38,756 nt of DNA from Sphingobacterium sp. T2 (GCF_000814685.1 NZ_JXAC01000025.1:193-38948); one strand, 5' to 3'; shown: positions 9,180 through 17,373, counted from the first letter of the stretch. Notes: generated from the letters alone by a model not told the origin. Numbers and translations are program-made.

Positions 9180-9596
9180 ATGAGATATTTGCTGCATTAC
9201 AAGTGGTCTTTAGCTTGGGTAGTATTGGTTTTGTTTTTATTGCTTACGCCATCCAACGATATGCCGGACCTCAACAGATTTAATTTGTTTCCAGGGACAG
9301 ATAAAGTCGTTCATTTGGGAATATTCTTCATTCTTGCTACATTGATATATGTAGAGTCGGCTATCAAATCGGGATGGTCACAATCCAGATGGAAGACCAT
9401 GGTCAAAGTGGTGTTGAGCACAGTAGTCTTTGCAGTGCTAACCGAAGAGGCACAGCTCCATATCTCAAGCCGTTCCGGAGATATTATGGACTTGCTAGCC
9501 GATTGTATAGGAATCGGAATGGCAACATTTGCTTACTTACTCATATACAGAAAGAAGGATGAAAAAAGCAATATTGGTACTGAGTATGATCGTTAG
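9180..9596 (+). CDS. VanZ-like membrane protein
   Basis: A 138-residue protein with four predicted membrane helices. It shows the VanZ-like pattern: a first helix (WSLAWVVLVLFLLLTPS), FPGTDKVVHLGIFFILATLIY with the conserved D-K-x-x-H, then LTEEAQLHISSRSGDIMDLLADCIGIGMATF, where E-x-x-Q and the D-x-x-D-N-like motif sit. VanZ-like proteins are common in Bacteroidota; the biochemical role outside teicoplanin resistance is unknown. Its end overlaps the start of the small lipoprotein gene. Confidence 0.85.
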   Translation: MRYLLHYKWSLAWVVLVLFLLLTPSNDMPDLNRFNLFPGTDKVVHLGIFFILATLIYVESAIKSGWSQSRWKTMVKVVLSTVVFAVLTEEAQLHISSRSGDIMDLLADCIGIGMATFAYLLIYRKKDEKSNIGTEYDR

Positions 9597-9672
9597 TATG
9601 GCCATCGTGTTTCAGTCGTGTGCATCACAGAAATGCAACTGTCCGAAGCCTTATATTCCTAAGAAACGTTAA
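9559..9672 (+). CDS. Small Cys-rich lipoprotein, 37 residues
   Basis: A short gene starting at ATG 9559 inside the VanZ-like gene in another frame, preceded by GAAGG. It encodes a 20-residue hydrophobic signal (MKKAILVLSMIVSMAIVFQS) ending in a lipobox-like FQSC, then only ASQKCNCPKPYIPKKR. After processing, the mature peptide would be about 17 residues, with an acylated Cys, a C-N-C pair and a basic tail. The stop touches the stop of comF on the other strand. I do not recognise a function; tiny lipoproteins of this kind are common and underannotated in Bacteroidota. The strong signal sequence, RBS and 38-base overlap argue for a real gene. Confidence 0.7.
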   Translation: MKKAILVLSMIVSMAIVFQSCASQKCNCPKPYIPKKR

Positions 9673-10356
9673 TTAGGCGCGCGCAATAGTGGCTATAGAC
9701 ACTTTGGCTCCTGCCTCCACCAGCGTGAGAGCAGCTTCGCTCATCGTAGCCCCTGTGGTGAGCACATCATCTACCAACAGTATATGCAGATCTTGTATGG
9801 TCACATAAGGATTCAACACAAATGCATTTTTTACGTTATCATACCTGTCTATACGAGATCTCTTGGTTTGACTTTCAGAAGCCAACACCCGAATAAGAAG
9901 ATCCTCCTTCAACGGTATGCCTAAGCCCTGACTTAGCCCTTCTCCGAATTTTGCAGCTTGGTTGTACCCTCTCTTGCGTAATTTGCTTCTATGCAACGGT
10001 ATCGGTGCTATCAGATCCACCTCACCAACATATCCTGCAATAGAGGAAGCGTACAGTCTTCCTAAATAAATTCCTATTTCCGGTTGATTTTTGTATTTGA
10101 GTTTATGAAGCAATGTTTCAACTCTAGAGGATTTCGACAGTTCAAACATGGAAAAAGCCCGTTCGAAAGACACCTTTCCCCACAGCTGTCTAGCCGTATC
10201 GTTATCATCAAAAAGATGGAAATCAGTAAAAGGGAGATGAAATAGGCAAGAAGTACACAGCATCTCCTCATGTGATAGCAGGGTTGCCTCACATGCCGCA
10301 CATAGACGGGGAAAAAAGAGATGTAAGAAATGGTCAATATACCTTTTCCAAAGCAT
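9673..10356 (-). CDS. comF: ComF-family phosphoribosyltransferase-like protein
   Basis: A 227-residue ComF-family protein. The N-terminal zinc-ribbon motif is C-x-x-C (LCAACEATLL) then C-x-x-C (LCTSCLFHLP). The C-terminal phosphoribosyltransferase-like domain has PIPLHRSKLRKRGYNQAAKFGEGLS and the PRPP-binding loop LLVDDVLTTGATM. ComF homologues take part in handling of incoming DNA during natural transformation. The family name is secure, but a competence role in this organism is not shown. It lies tail to tail with the small lipoprotein gene and 39 bases downstream of rlmN on the same strand, so it may be read with it. Confidence 0.9.
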   Translation of the reverse strand: MLWKRYIDHFLHLFFPRLCAACEATLLSHEEMLCTSCLFHLPFTDFHLFDDNDTARQLWGKVSFERAFSMFELSKSSRVETLLHKLKYKNQPEIGIYLGRLYASSIAGYVGEVDLIAPIPLHRSKLRKRGYNQAAKFGEGLSQGLGIPLKEDLLIRVLASESQTKRSRIDRYDNVKNAFVLNPYVTIQDLHILLVDDVLTTGATMSEAALTLVEAGAKVSIATIARA

Positions 10357-10395
10357 ATCGAACCTCCACCTTTTTCTTTGGTCTAATCTACGAAA

Positions 10396-11451
10396 TTAAT
10401 TGTTTTTTTCTTTGATGGCCAGCTGTCCACAGGCAGCATCAATATCCTTTCCGCGGCTACGGCGCACGTTGGTCACAATACCTTGGTTACGCAGATAATT
10501 AGCAAAGGCCTCAATCTTGTCGGCTTCAGCATTCATAAAATCCGCCAGCGAGATAGGATTATATTCGATGATGTTGACCTTGCAAGGAACATGCTTACAG
10601 AATTTAGCTAGTTCTTTCGCATCCTGCAAATCGTCGTTGAAATTATGAAAAACGATATACTCAAACGTTATAGGATTTTTCGTCTTAGAATAGAAATATT
10701 TAAGGGCTTCGGCCAGCGATTTCAATGAGTTTTGCTCATTGATCGGCATGATTTCATTTCTCTTCTGATCGTTGGCGGCGTGCAAAGATAAAGCCAGGTT
10801 GAAACGTACTTGGTCATCTCCCAGCTTTTTGATCATTTTGGCAATACCGGCAGTGGATACCGTAATTCGCTTGGCAGCCATATTCAATCCATCCGGCGAC
10901 GTGATACGATCGATAGACTTGAGCACATTAGAATAATTGAGCAAAGGTTCTCCCATACCCATATACACAATATTACTTAATGGGAGACCGTAATTCTCAC
11001 GCGCCTGCTTGTCGATCAGCACGACCTGGTCGTATATCTCATCCGCATTGAGGTTACGCTTGCGGTCCATATATCCTGTAGCACAGAACTTACAAGTCAG
11101 GCTGCAGCCCACCTGCGAGCTGACACAAGCGGTCATTCTGTCCGGCGTTGGGATAAGAACACCTTCAATGATGTTGCCATCATAAAGTACAAAACTACTC
11201 TTGATGGTTTTGTCAGAAGAGATCTGCGATTGTTTTACCTGAACAAAATTAATAGTAAAGTTGGCCTTCAACTTTTCGCGCAGCGACTTGCTTAAATTAC
11301 TCATCTCATCAAAATTGGTAGCAGATTTCTGCCATAGCCATTCATATATCTGCTTGGCACGGAAAGCCTGCTCTCCCATATCCACCAACTTCTCTTTGAG
11401 CTGATCCAGCGAAAGACTTCTTATGTCTATTAATTTGTTTACAGTATTCAC
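10396..11451 (-). CDS. rlmN: 23S rRNA (A2503-C2)/tRNA (A37-C2) methyltransferase RlmN
   Basis: RlmN is a radical SAM enzyme that methylates C2 of A2503 in 23S rRNA and of A37 in some tRNAs. The 351-residue protein has the C-x-x-x-C-x-x-C cluster motif (GCSLTCKFCATGYMD) near residues 115-125, GMGEPLLNY for SAM binding, and the second catalytic Cys in DIDAACGQLA near the end. No ATG precedes the conserved N-terminus. I chose GTG 11451 (VNTVNKLIDIRSLSLDQ), which fits the family N-terminus; TTG 11469 is the alternative. A perfect -7 box ends at 11456, five bases upstream of the GTG, which implies a leaderless mRNA. Confidence 0.95.
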   Translation of the reverse strand: MNTVNKLIDIRSLSLDQLKEKLVDMGEQAFRAKQIYEWLWQKSATNFDEMSNLSKSLREKLKANFTINFVQVKQSQISSDKTIKSSFVLYDGNIIEGVLIPTPDRMTACVSSQVGCSLTCKFCATGYMDRKRNLNADEIYDQVVLIDKQARENYGLPLSNIVYMGMGEPLLNYSNVLKSIDRITSPDGLNMAAKRITVSTAGIAKMIKKLGDDQVRFNLALSLHAANDQKRNEIMPINEQNSLKSLAEALKYFYSKTKNPITFEYIVFHNFNDDLQDAKELAKFCKHVPCKVNIIEYNPISLADFMNAEADKIEAFANYLRNQGIVTNVRRSRGKDIDAACGQLAIKEKNN

Positions 11452-11455
11452 ACGA

Positions 11456-11485
11456 CAAAGATACGGCAATTTTTTTCATTAATAA
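11456..11485 (-). promoter_or_regulatory. Promoter of rlmN, probably giving a leaderless mRNA
   Basis: The minus strand reads TTA (11485-11483), 19 bases, TATCTTTG (11463-11456). The -7 box is a perfect match. Start points in this promoter class lie a few bases after the box, which places them at or next to GTG 11451. Confidence 0.6.
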
Positions 11486-11551
11486 GTTTTTATCCTTGGA
11501 GAAAAGTTAAATGAAAGTCAACAACTTAAAAAAGCTGTATTTCTTAAATCC

Positions 11552-11579
11552 TTGAAAAGCTATTAATTTCGCTATATTG
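11552..11579 (+). promoter_or_regulatory. Promoter of the amidase gene
   Basis: TTG at 11552-11554 is followed after 18 bases by TATATTG at 11573-11579, close to the Bacteroidota pattern. ATG 11601 lies about 15-20 bases after the expected start point. Confidence 0.5.
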
Positions 11580-11600
11580 CAACCCTAAATCTAATAACCC

Positions 11601-12428
11601 ATGAAGAAGTTTTATTTATTGCCTTTCCTTGTTGCCGGAGCTCTGCTGGCGTCCTGTGGTGGTGGCAAATATGCTGCTACAGAAAAAATATATAAGAAAA
11701 AGGCTAAAGAGTTTGCTGCCTTCTACAAAGAAGCACCTGTAGAAAGCCAGCTTCCTAAAATAGACGTGACAGACAAAGAATGGATAGGTTCTATCAACTT
11801 TGGTGTGCGCAAACCTAACTATGTGATGATTCACCATACTGCTCAGGATTCTTTAGCGCAGACTGTGAAAACTTTCCATAGCGCGAGAGCAGGAGTGAGC
11901 TCACACTATGTCATCGGCCGCGATGGAAAAATCGTTCAGATGGTAAACGATCTCTACCGCGCACATCATGCGGGCTTAGGACGTTGGGGCAACGACACCG
12001 ACCTAAACTCCTCTTCTATAGGCATAGAACTGGATAACAATGGCGTGTCAGACCCTTGGCCGGATGCTCAAATCGACGCTTTAATCAAACTATTGACATA
12101 CCTTAAAGAAACCTATAAAATTCCACAAGGAAACTTCATCGGCCATATGGACTATGCGCCTACACGTAAAAATGATCCTTCCCGTTTCCCGTGGAAAAAA
12201 CTTGCTGATGCAGGTTTCGGATATTGGTATGACGATGTGTTAGAAACGCCGCCGGCAAATTTCGATGTTAAAATAGCCTTAAAAGTTATAGGCTATGATG
12301 TGAAAAATTTAGATGCAGCCATCAAAGGATTCAAACACCACTATATCCAACGCGACACAAAAACGGCAGAACTGACCGATGAGGATTTGAAAATCCTTTA
12401 TAATATCATGTTAAAATATTTGCAATAA
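11601..12428 (+). CDS. Lipoprotein N-acetylmuramoyl-L-alanine amidase (amidase_2)
   Basis: A 275-residue cell-wall hydrolase that cleaves the MurNAc-L-Ala bond. Residues 1-19 are a lipoprotein signal with lipobox LLASC, so it should be anchored in the outer membrane facing the periplasm. The amidase_2 (T7 lysozyme/PGRP-like) domain follows with the zinc ligands in MIHHTAQDS, then SSHYVIGRDGKIVQMV, HHAGLGRWGNDTDLNSSSIGIELDN and GHMDYAPTRKNDPSRFPW, where the second His and catalytic K/D-P sit. A C-terminal peptidoglycan-binding-like region follows (ALKVIGYDVKNLDAAIKGFKHHY). It is monocistronic, with its own promoter and a strong terminator shared with rimO. A role in muropeptide recycling or wall turnover is likely. 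Confidence 0.92.
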   Translation: MKKFYLLPFLVAGALLASCGGGKYAATEKIYKKKAKEFAAFYKEAPVESQLPKIDVTDKEWIGSINFGVRKPNYVMIHHTAQDSLAQTVKTFHSARAGVSSHYVIGRDGKIVQMVNDLYRAHHAGLGRWGNDTDLNSSSIGIELDNNGVSDPWPDAQIDALIKLLTYLKETYKIPQGNFIGHMDYAPTRKNDPSRFPWKKLADAGFGYWYDDVLETPPANFDVKIALKVIGYDVKNLDAAIKGFKHHYIQRDTKTAELTDEDLKILYNIMLKYLQ

Positions 12429-12452
12429 AAAAGGAGCTTTCGCTCCTTTTTT
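12429..12452. terminator. Bidirectional terminator between the amidase gene and rimO
   Basis: AAAAGGAGC-TTTC-GCTCCTTTT (12429-12450) has A and T runs on both sides, so it can serve both convergent genes. Its core is identical to the hairpin at 2301-2318. Confidence 0.88.
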
Positions 12453-13785
12453 ATTTTACTATTGTTCCGTATAAATCAAAATCTTCCGCTCTATCCACCT
12501 TTACCTGCACAAAATCTCCTATACGGGCATAATTGGTCTTCGCATCCAACACCACTTCGTTGTCTACCTCCGGAGAATCGTATTCGGTACGGCCTATAAA
12601 ATAATCGCCATCCACCCTATCTATCAACACTTTAAATTCTTTACCGACCTTCGTCTGGTTGATTTCATAGGAAATACCTTGCTGCAATTCCATCACTGCT
12701 TCTACTCGTTCCTGTTTTACCTCCTCCGGCACGTCATCTTCCAAGGTGTAGGCATGCGTCTTCTCCTCATGCGAATAGGTGAAGCATCCTAATCTGTCGA
12801 AACGGGTCTCCTCCACCCATTCCAGCATCTCTTGGAAATCTTCCTCCGTCTCTCCCGGATAACCACAGATGAGGGTAGTACGCAAAGCAATATCAGGCAC
12901 TTTGTCGCGAATACGGTTAACCAAATCTATCTGCTTCTGTTTGCTGGTACCACGTCGCATAGAGGTCAGCATACGGTCCGAAATATGCTGTAAAGGCATA
13001 TCCAAATAGTTACAGATATTGCTTCTTTCATTCATCGCATCCAGGATATCCATAGGAAATCCCGAAGGATACGCATACTGCAGACGTATCCACTCTATGC
13101 CTTCCACATCCGACAGTCTACGCAAAAGCTCGGAAAGATTTCTTTTACCATACAGATCCAATCCATAATAGGTGAGATCCTGTGCAATAAGTATTAGCTC
13201 TTTGGTTCCGTTGGCTGCTAAGTGTTTAGCCTCTTTCACCAGATCTTCCATAGGCTTAGACACGTGTTTGCCACGCATCAAAGGGATGGCACAAAACGAA
13301 CAAGGACGGTTACATCCTTCCGCTATCTTAAAAAAAGCATAATGTGAAGGTGTTGTCAGTAGACGTTCGCCCAACAGCTCATGGCGGTAGTCCGCACCTA
13401 TAGTTGCCAGTAGATCCGGTAGGTCATTGGTGCCAAAGTATGCATCTACATTGGGTATTTCCGCCTCCAGTTCGGGCTTATAGCGCTCCGAAAGACATCC
13501 TGTGACGATGACCTTCCCTACTTTGCCCTGATCTTTAAGGTCTGCAAACTGTAATATCGTATCGATGGATTCCTGCTTTGCATTATCAATAAATCCGCAG
13601 GTATTGATCACTACAATATCATTGTCCTGGATGTGATTGGCTTCATGTACTACATCAATCTGGCTTCCCTTAAGCTGGCCCATCAACACTTCCGAATCAT
13701 GGATATTTTTAGAGCAACCCAATGTCACGACATTCACACGAGGCTTTCCCTTTGGTGATCCGGATTTACTGAATTTTGTTTTCAT
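12451..13785 (-). CDS. rimO: Ribosomal protein uS12 methylthiotransferase RimO
   Basis: RimO adds a methylthio group to an Asp of ribosomal protein S12 using two 4Fe-4S clusters. The 444-residue protein has the N-terminal UPF0004 domain with its Cys ligands (VVTLGCSKNIHDSE, VINTCGFIDNAKQES, VTGCLSERY). The radical SAM motif is CNRPCSFCAIPLMRGKHVSKP, followed by a C-terminal TRAM-like domain (FKVLIDRVDGDYFIGRTEYDSPEVD). CSKN, HVSKP and EGCNRPCSFC distinguish RimO from MiaB. The length is as usual for the family. It converges on the amidase gene and lies 108 bases from ftsY. Confidence 0.96.
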   Translation of the reverse strand: MKTKFSKSGSPKGKPRVNVVTLGCSKNIHDSEVLMGQLKGSQIDVVHEANHIQDNDIVVINTCGFIDNAKQESIDTILQFADLKDQGKVGKVIVTGCLSERYKPELEAEIPNVDAYFGTNDLPDLLATIGADYRHELLGERLLTTPSHYAFFKIAEGCNRPCSFCAIPLMRGKHVSKPMEDLVKEAKHLAANGTKELILIAQDLTYYGLDLYGKRNLSELLRRLSDVEGIEWIRLQYAYPSGFPMDILDAMNERSNICNYLDMPLQHISDRMLTSMRRGTSKQKQIDLVNRIRDKVPDIALRTTLICGYPGETEEDFQEMLEWVEETRFDRLGCFTYSHEEKTHAYTLEDDVPEEVKQERVEAVMELQQGISYEINQTKVGKEFKVLIDRVDGDYFIGRTEYDSPEVDNEVVLDAKTNYARIGDFVQVKVDRAEDFDLYGTIVK

Positions 13786-13893
13786 ATGATATTATAATTT
13801 GGATAGGCACAATCTTGCCCATCCATTAAAAATTTCTTTTATAGATATAGCTTTTATTCGGAAATAAAGTCTTGCAGTGGTATAAAAGACTTG

Positions 13894-14856
13894 CTATTTG
13901 AATAAGGATTCTACGAATTCTCTCTTGTTGAACAGCTGCAAATCTTCCATCTTCTCTCCTACGCCGATGTATTTCACCGGAATTTTGAACTGGTCGGAGA
14001 TACCAATGACCACACCCCCTTTTGCAGTACCGTCCAGCTTGGTCAATGCCAAGGCGTTGACATCTGTAGCCTGCGTAAACTGCTTACACTGCTCTATGGC
14101 GTTCTGTCCTGTGGAAGCATCCAATACCAAAAGGATTTCATGTGGCGCTCCGGGAACTATCTTCTGCATGACATTCTTGATTTTGCCCAGCTCATTCATC
14201 AACCCCACCTTATTATGTAGACGTCCCGCCGTATCGATAATGGCTACATCATCGCCGTTAGCCACGGCCGACTGTACTGTATCGAAGGCTACCGAAGCAG
14301 GGTCGGAACCCATGGCCTGTGCTACCACACGTACCCCCACACGCTCTCCCCACAGCTTGATCTGGTCTACCGCCGCCGCACGGAAAGTATCCGCCGCGCC
14401 CAATACCACTTTATTGCCTGCCTGTTTAAGCTGATAGGCCAGTTTGCCTATGGTGGTGGTCTTCCCTACGCCGTTTACTCCTACTACCATAATCACATAA
14501 GGCTTATGGTCGCCGTAAGCAAAACTTTCAAAGTCATTACTGTTGTTTTCAGCAAGAAGAGCTTGGATTTCTTCTTTCAACAGGCGGTTAAGTTCATCCG
14601 TACCGACATACTTATCTCTGGCCACACGGTCTTGAATACGTTCGATAATTTTTAAGGTCGTACTAACACCAACATCCGACGTCACCAACACCTCTTCCAA
14701 ATTATCCAATACCTCATCATCGATGGTAGATTTACCTATGACCGCTTTGGTAATCTTAGAAAAGAACCCTTCTTTAGTCTTTTCAAGACCTTTGTCCAGA
14801 GCCTGTTGCGCTTCCGGAGTCTCCTGTTTTTTCTTGAAGAAATCGAATAAACCCAT
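13894..14856 (-). CDS. ftsY: Signal recognition particle receptor FtsY
   Basis: FtsY is the SRP receptor GTPase at the inner membrane that delivers ribosome-nascent-chain complexes to the translocon. The 320-residue protein has a short N-terminal region (MGLFDFFKKKQE), an N domain (LDNLEEVLVTSDVGVSTTLKIIE) and a G domain. The G domain shows GVNGVGKTTTIGKLA, the DTFRAAA motif, DTAGR, and TKLDGTAKGG; it ends KYIGVGEKMEDLQLFNKREFVESLF. It lacks the long acidic A domain of E. coli FtsY, as is usual in this phylum. It sits downstream of the L28-L33-DUF4295 genes, separated by a terminator, and has its own promoter. Confidence 0.97.
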   Translation of the reverse strand: MGLFDFFKKKQETPEAQQALDKGLEKTKEGFFSKITKAVIGKSTIDDEVLDNLEEVLVTSDVGVSTTLKIIERIQDRVARDKYVGTDELNRLLKEEIQALLAENNSNDFESFAYGDHKPYVIMVVGVNGVGKTTTIGKLAYQLKQAGNKVVLGAADTFRAAAVDQIKLWGERVGVRVVAQAMGSDPASVAFDTVQSAVANGDDVAIIDTAGRLHNKVGLMNELGKIKNVMQKIVPGAPHEILLVLDASTGQNAIEQCKQFTQATDVNALALTKLDGTAKGGVVIGISDQFKIPVKYIGVGEKMEDLQLFNKREFVESLFK

Positions 14857-14892
14857 GTATTACTTATGATAAGTAGTGCCAAATATGTTGGT

Positions 14893-14900
14893 CAAATATA
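14893..14900 (-). promoter_or_regulatory. -7 box of a likely ftsY promoter
   Basis: TATATTTG on the minus strand fits TAnnTTTG, 37 bases before the ftsY start. No clear TTTG is seen at the -33 position, which falls in the T-rich tail of the upstream terminator. Confidence 0.4.
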
Positions 14901-14918
14901 CTTAAATCTTGCTATACT

Positions 14919-14957
14919 AAAAAAGCCCTTTCGGTGTGCTTACCAAAACGGCTTTTT
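14919..14957 (-). terminator. Terminator after the ribosomal protein operon
   Basis: AAAAAGCC (14919-14926) pairs with GGCTTTTT (14950-14957), and the inner TTTCGGT pairs with ACCAAAA with one mismatch. On the minus strand the hairpin runs into a T-run. It lies 43 bases after the stop of the DUF4295 gene. Confidence 0.75.
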
Positions 14958-14999
14958 ATCTTTTTAAAGAAAAACTTTAAAAAAGGAATATCTTGTTGC

Positions 15000-15161
15000 T
15001 TATTTTGAAGCAGCTGCAACAACTTCTTTTACGTTGTCGTTGTGTACCATACTTTCTTTGAAAGTATAAGCTCCAGTTTTAGGAGATTTAGTAGTGATAA
15101 TAACTTTAGTGAACTCTTTACCACCACCTTTTTGTAATGATGCTACCGCTTTCTTTGCCAT
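15000..15161 (-). CDS. DUF4295 family protein, ribosome-linked small protein
   Basis: A 53-residue basic protein beginning MAKKAVASLQKGGGKEFTKV and ending VKEVVAAASK. It matches the DUF4295 family, a short protein found in Bacteroidota directly after rpmB and rpmG. Its position as third gene of this operon, small size and Lys-rich character suggest it is a lineage-specific ribosomal or ribosome-associated protein; that role is inferred from context. ATG 15161 was chosen because it gives the conserved MAKKA start. It is followed by a terminator. Confidence 0.88.
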   Translation of the reverse strand: MAKKAVASLQKGGGKEFTKVIITTKSPKTGAYTFKESMVHNDNVKEVVAAASK

Positions 15162-15213
15162 GGTATTATGTTTTTAATTAAAAGGTACAGCTTACGCTAT
15201 CCCTATACATTAA

Positions 15214-15396
15214 TTACTTAATTTCTTTGTGAACAGTCACTCTCTTCAACACAGGGTTGTATTTTCTCAATTCCAAACGCTCTGTGGTGTTCTTTTTGTT
15301 TTTTGTAGTGATGTAACGTGACATCCCTGGAAGACCACTTTCTTTGTGCTCAGTACACTCTAAGATAACTTGTACTCTATTTCCTTTTTTAGCCAT
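15214..15396 (-). CDS. rpmG: 50S ribosomal protein L33
   Basis: A 60-residue L33 (bL33), a component of the large ribosomal subunit near the E site. It has [20 protein letters not shown], then [23 protein letters not shown] and [12 protein letters not shown]. The Cys-free form lacking the zinc-binding C-x-x-C pairs is seen; only one Cys (ECTEH) remains, so this is the zinc-independent type. It lies between L28 and DUF4295. Confidence 0.97.
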   Translation of the reverse strand: MAKKGNRVQVILECTEHKESGLPGMSRYITTKNKKNTTERLELRKYNPVLKRVTVHKEIK

Positions 15397-15466
15397 TGTT
15401 TTTACTTTGTTTAATCCTCACGGACTATTAGTTCATGAATATCTTTAATTAACAGGCGAATAACGA

Positions 15467-15700
15467 TTAAACGTATCCTTTCTTGATAAATTTATTGATA
15501 ACTGCAGTGATACCGTTTTTGTTAATCGTTTTAATCGCTGATGTTGACACTTTCAAAGTGATCCAACGATCTTCTTCAGGAATGTAAAAACGTTTAGTTT
15601 GTAAATTAGGATAGAATTTACGCTTGGTTTTAACGTTCGAGTGAGATACGTTATTACCATTTAATGCCGTTTTGCCTGTTAAATCACAAATTCTTGACAT
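15467..15700 (-). CDS. rpmB: 50S ribosomal protein L28
   Basis: A 77-residue L28 (bL28) of the large subunit. It shows MSRICDLTGKTALNGNNVSHSNVKTKRKFYPNLQ, RFYIPEEDRWITLKVSTSAIKTINKNGI. It is the first gene of the rpmB-rpmG-DUF4295 operon and has a promoter about 70 bases upstream. Confidence 0.97.
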   Translation of the reverse strand: MSRICDLTGKTALNGNNVSHSNVKTKRKFYPNLQTKRFYIPEEDRWITLKVSTSAIKTINKNGITAVINKFIKKGYV

Positions 15701-16008
15701 GATATTTATTCTTTAATGTTGTCTATTTATACTCCAATTCTCTATGCAGTCCCTGCAAAGAGTTTGCAAATATCTATATTTCTTTTGGGATTTACAACAG
15801 TACAGGTAGAATTATTTAAAAAAATAATCCTAAAAACAGCAGGAATGAGCAAATATAAATCATTTGCCTTTAAATTCTCCCCGTACAGCCCCAAAATAGT
15901 TTTCAACAATTCACATCCTTGTCACGGAGAAGCCCGCCATCATCTTTCCAAAATACATACAATATTAGTACTTTTATCCTTTCAAATCAACAGCATAGGA
16001 GAGGGAAG
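15701..16008. other. Divergent intergenic region between rpmB and recO
   Basis: This 308-base stretch holds the rpmB promoter near 15767-15797. A plus-strand open frame runs through most of it, but its composition and lack of homology signs argue against coding. Nearer recO there is only a weak -7-like box (TTATCCTTTC around 15974). Nothing else is evident. Confidence 0.5.
15767..15797 (-). promoter_or_regulatory. Promoter of the rpmB-rpmG-DUF4295 operon
   Basis: The minus strand reads TTG (15797-15795), 20 bases, GATATTTG (15774-15767), one base off TAnnTTTG. The leader to the rpmB start would be about 60 bases. Confidence 0.45.
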
Positions 16009-16731
16009 ATGCTCGAAAAAACGCGCGGCATAGCACTTAAAGTCACCAACTATTCGGAAAGCAGCGTAGTAGCCCAGATCTATACCGAGAAGTTCGGTCT
16101 GCAGTCGTACCTTATCAATGGCGCCAAAAAGCCTAAAGCCAAAATACATATCAACATGCTGCAACCTCTTCATCTGTTGGACATGGTGGTATACTATAAA
16201 GACAGCGGCACACTGCACCGCATCAAGGAAGCGACAGCTTCACCTGTGTTGCAGCAGATACCTCTGGATATCGCTAAAAGTTCTGTTGCCATCTTTCTGA
16301 ACGAAATCCTATATAAAGTTCTCAAAATTCAACAACCGGACCCTTATCTATACGAATTTATCCAACAATCTATTCTCTGGCTCGACAAAACGCATACTGC
16401 CATCCATAATTTCCATTTATGTTTCCTGATGAAGCTGAGTCGATTTTTAGGGTATATGCCTTCGGCCGACAAAGGGGATAAGCCTTTTTTCGACCTCGTG
16501 GAGGGGATATTTACCCACACACCACCTCCTCACACATTCATGCTACACGAGCCCCATACCTCCATGTTTCAGGCCATCCTGCATGTTCCCTACGAAGAAT
16601 CTCACACCATACAAATGAAACATGAAGACCGTATTTACTTGTTAGAGCAGATTATCAACTTTTACAAATTACATACTGACAACTTCGGTTCTGTCAACTC
16701 CTTAGAAATTTTAGAAGAAATTTTCCATTAA
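16009..16731 (+). CDS. recO: DNA repair protein RecO
   Basis: RecO loads RecA onto SSB-coated single-stranded DNA in the RecFOR pathway. The protein has 240 residues from ATG 16009, which has GAGGGAAG just upstream; starts further up would add a non-conserved leader. The N-terminal OB fold shows MLEKTRGIALKVTNYSESSVVAQIYTEKFGLQSYLINGAKKPKAK, followed by the helical part (LSRFLGYMP). No C-x-x-C zinc cluster is seen in the C-terminal part, which is common in Bacteroidota RecO. It stands alone, divergent from rpmB. Confidence 0.92.
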   Translation: MLEKTRGIALKVTNYSESSVVAQIYTEKFGLQSYLINGAKKPKAKIHINMLQPLHLLDMVVYYKDSGTLHRIKEATASPVLQQIPLDIAKSSVAIFLNEILYKVLKIQQPDPYLYEFIQQSILWLDKTHTAIHNFHLCFLMKLSRFLGYMPSADKGDKPFFDLVEGIFTHTPPPHTFMLHEPHTSMFQAILHVPYEESHTIQMKHEDRIYLLEQIINFYKLHTDNFGSVNSLEILEEIFH

Positions 16732-16801
16732 CAAACTGAATATCAAAAGATAGTGTTAAATTTAAGTAATAAAAATTTCCGTTTACTTAAATAAACCTAT
16801 T

Positions 16802-17263
16802 ATGGAATGGTATCTAAAAGTTGTCCGTGACAACTACGCCAACTTTAGTGGAAGAGCTCGCAGAAAAGAATTCTGGATGTTCGTCCTCTTCAATATTGTC
16901 ATCTCTTGGGGGCTCAACTTCATCGACAATATGCTCGGATTCACATATCAGACAGCCACCTGGCCCATACCGGGCTATGAGGAATGGTCTTCTTACTATT
17001 CACAGTCAGGATATCTAAGCTCCATATATTCCCTTGTCGTTTTTATTCCTTCTTTGGCTGTGAGTGTGCGTCGACTGCATGATATCGGCAAATCGGGTTT
17101 CAATCTGTTATGGAGCTTCGTATGCTGTATAGGATTTCTTTACCTGCTATATCTTTTCGTAACGGAAGGAGAAAGAGGAACGAATCAGTATGGTCCTGAT
17201 CCTAAGGAAGAAGATTTTTTCGACCAGAACCATCCGGACAACTCCTTCAAAAGAGAGCTCTAA
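16802..17263 (+). CDS. DUF805 family membrane protein (first copy)
   Basis: A 153-residue inner-membrane protein with three to four helices. It has the DUF805 hallmark at the start (YANFSGRARRKEFWMFVLFN), PSLAVSVRRLHDIGKSGFNLL in the middle, and a GTNQYGPDPKEED ending. DUF805 proteins are widespread with no settled function. A second copy lies 110 bases downstream. This copy carries a longer loop after the first helix (about residues 44-70) and a longer acidic tail than the second. Confidence 0.88.
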   Translation: MEWYLKVVRDNYANFSGRARRKEFWMFVLFNIVISWGLNFIDNMLGFTYQTATWPIPGYEEWSSYYSQSGYLSSIYSLVVFIPSLAVSVRRLHDIGKSGFNLLWSFVCCIGFLYLLYLFVTEGERGTNQYGPDPKEEDFFDQNHPDNSFKREL

Positions 17264-17373
17264 TCGCCGACAAGTTTTGAGCTCTTTACAAAAATAAATT
17301 ACCGCATCTTGCTGATTAGCAGTGTTTTTTATTAAATTTATATAACTAATTGCTAATTATAAACTTTAAAATT

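Noticed and set aside
15716-16033. 105-residue open frame between rpmB and recO
   Set aside because: It overlaps the recO start and the rpmB promoter, has no recognisable domain and no fitting RBS.
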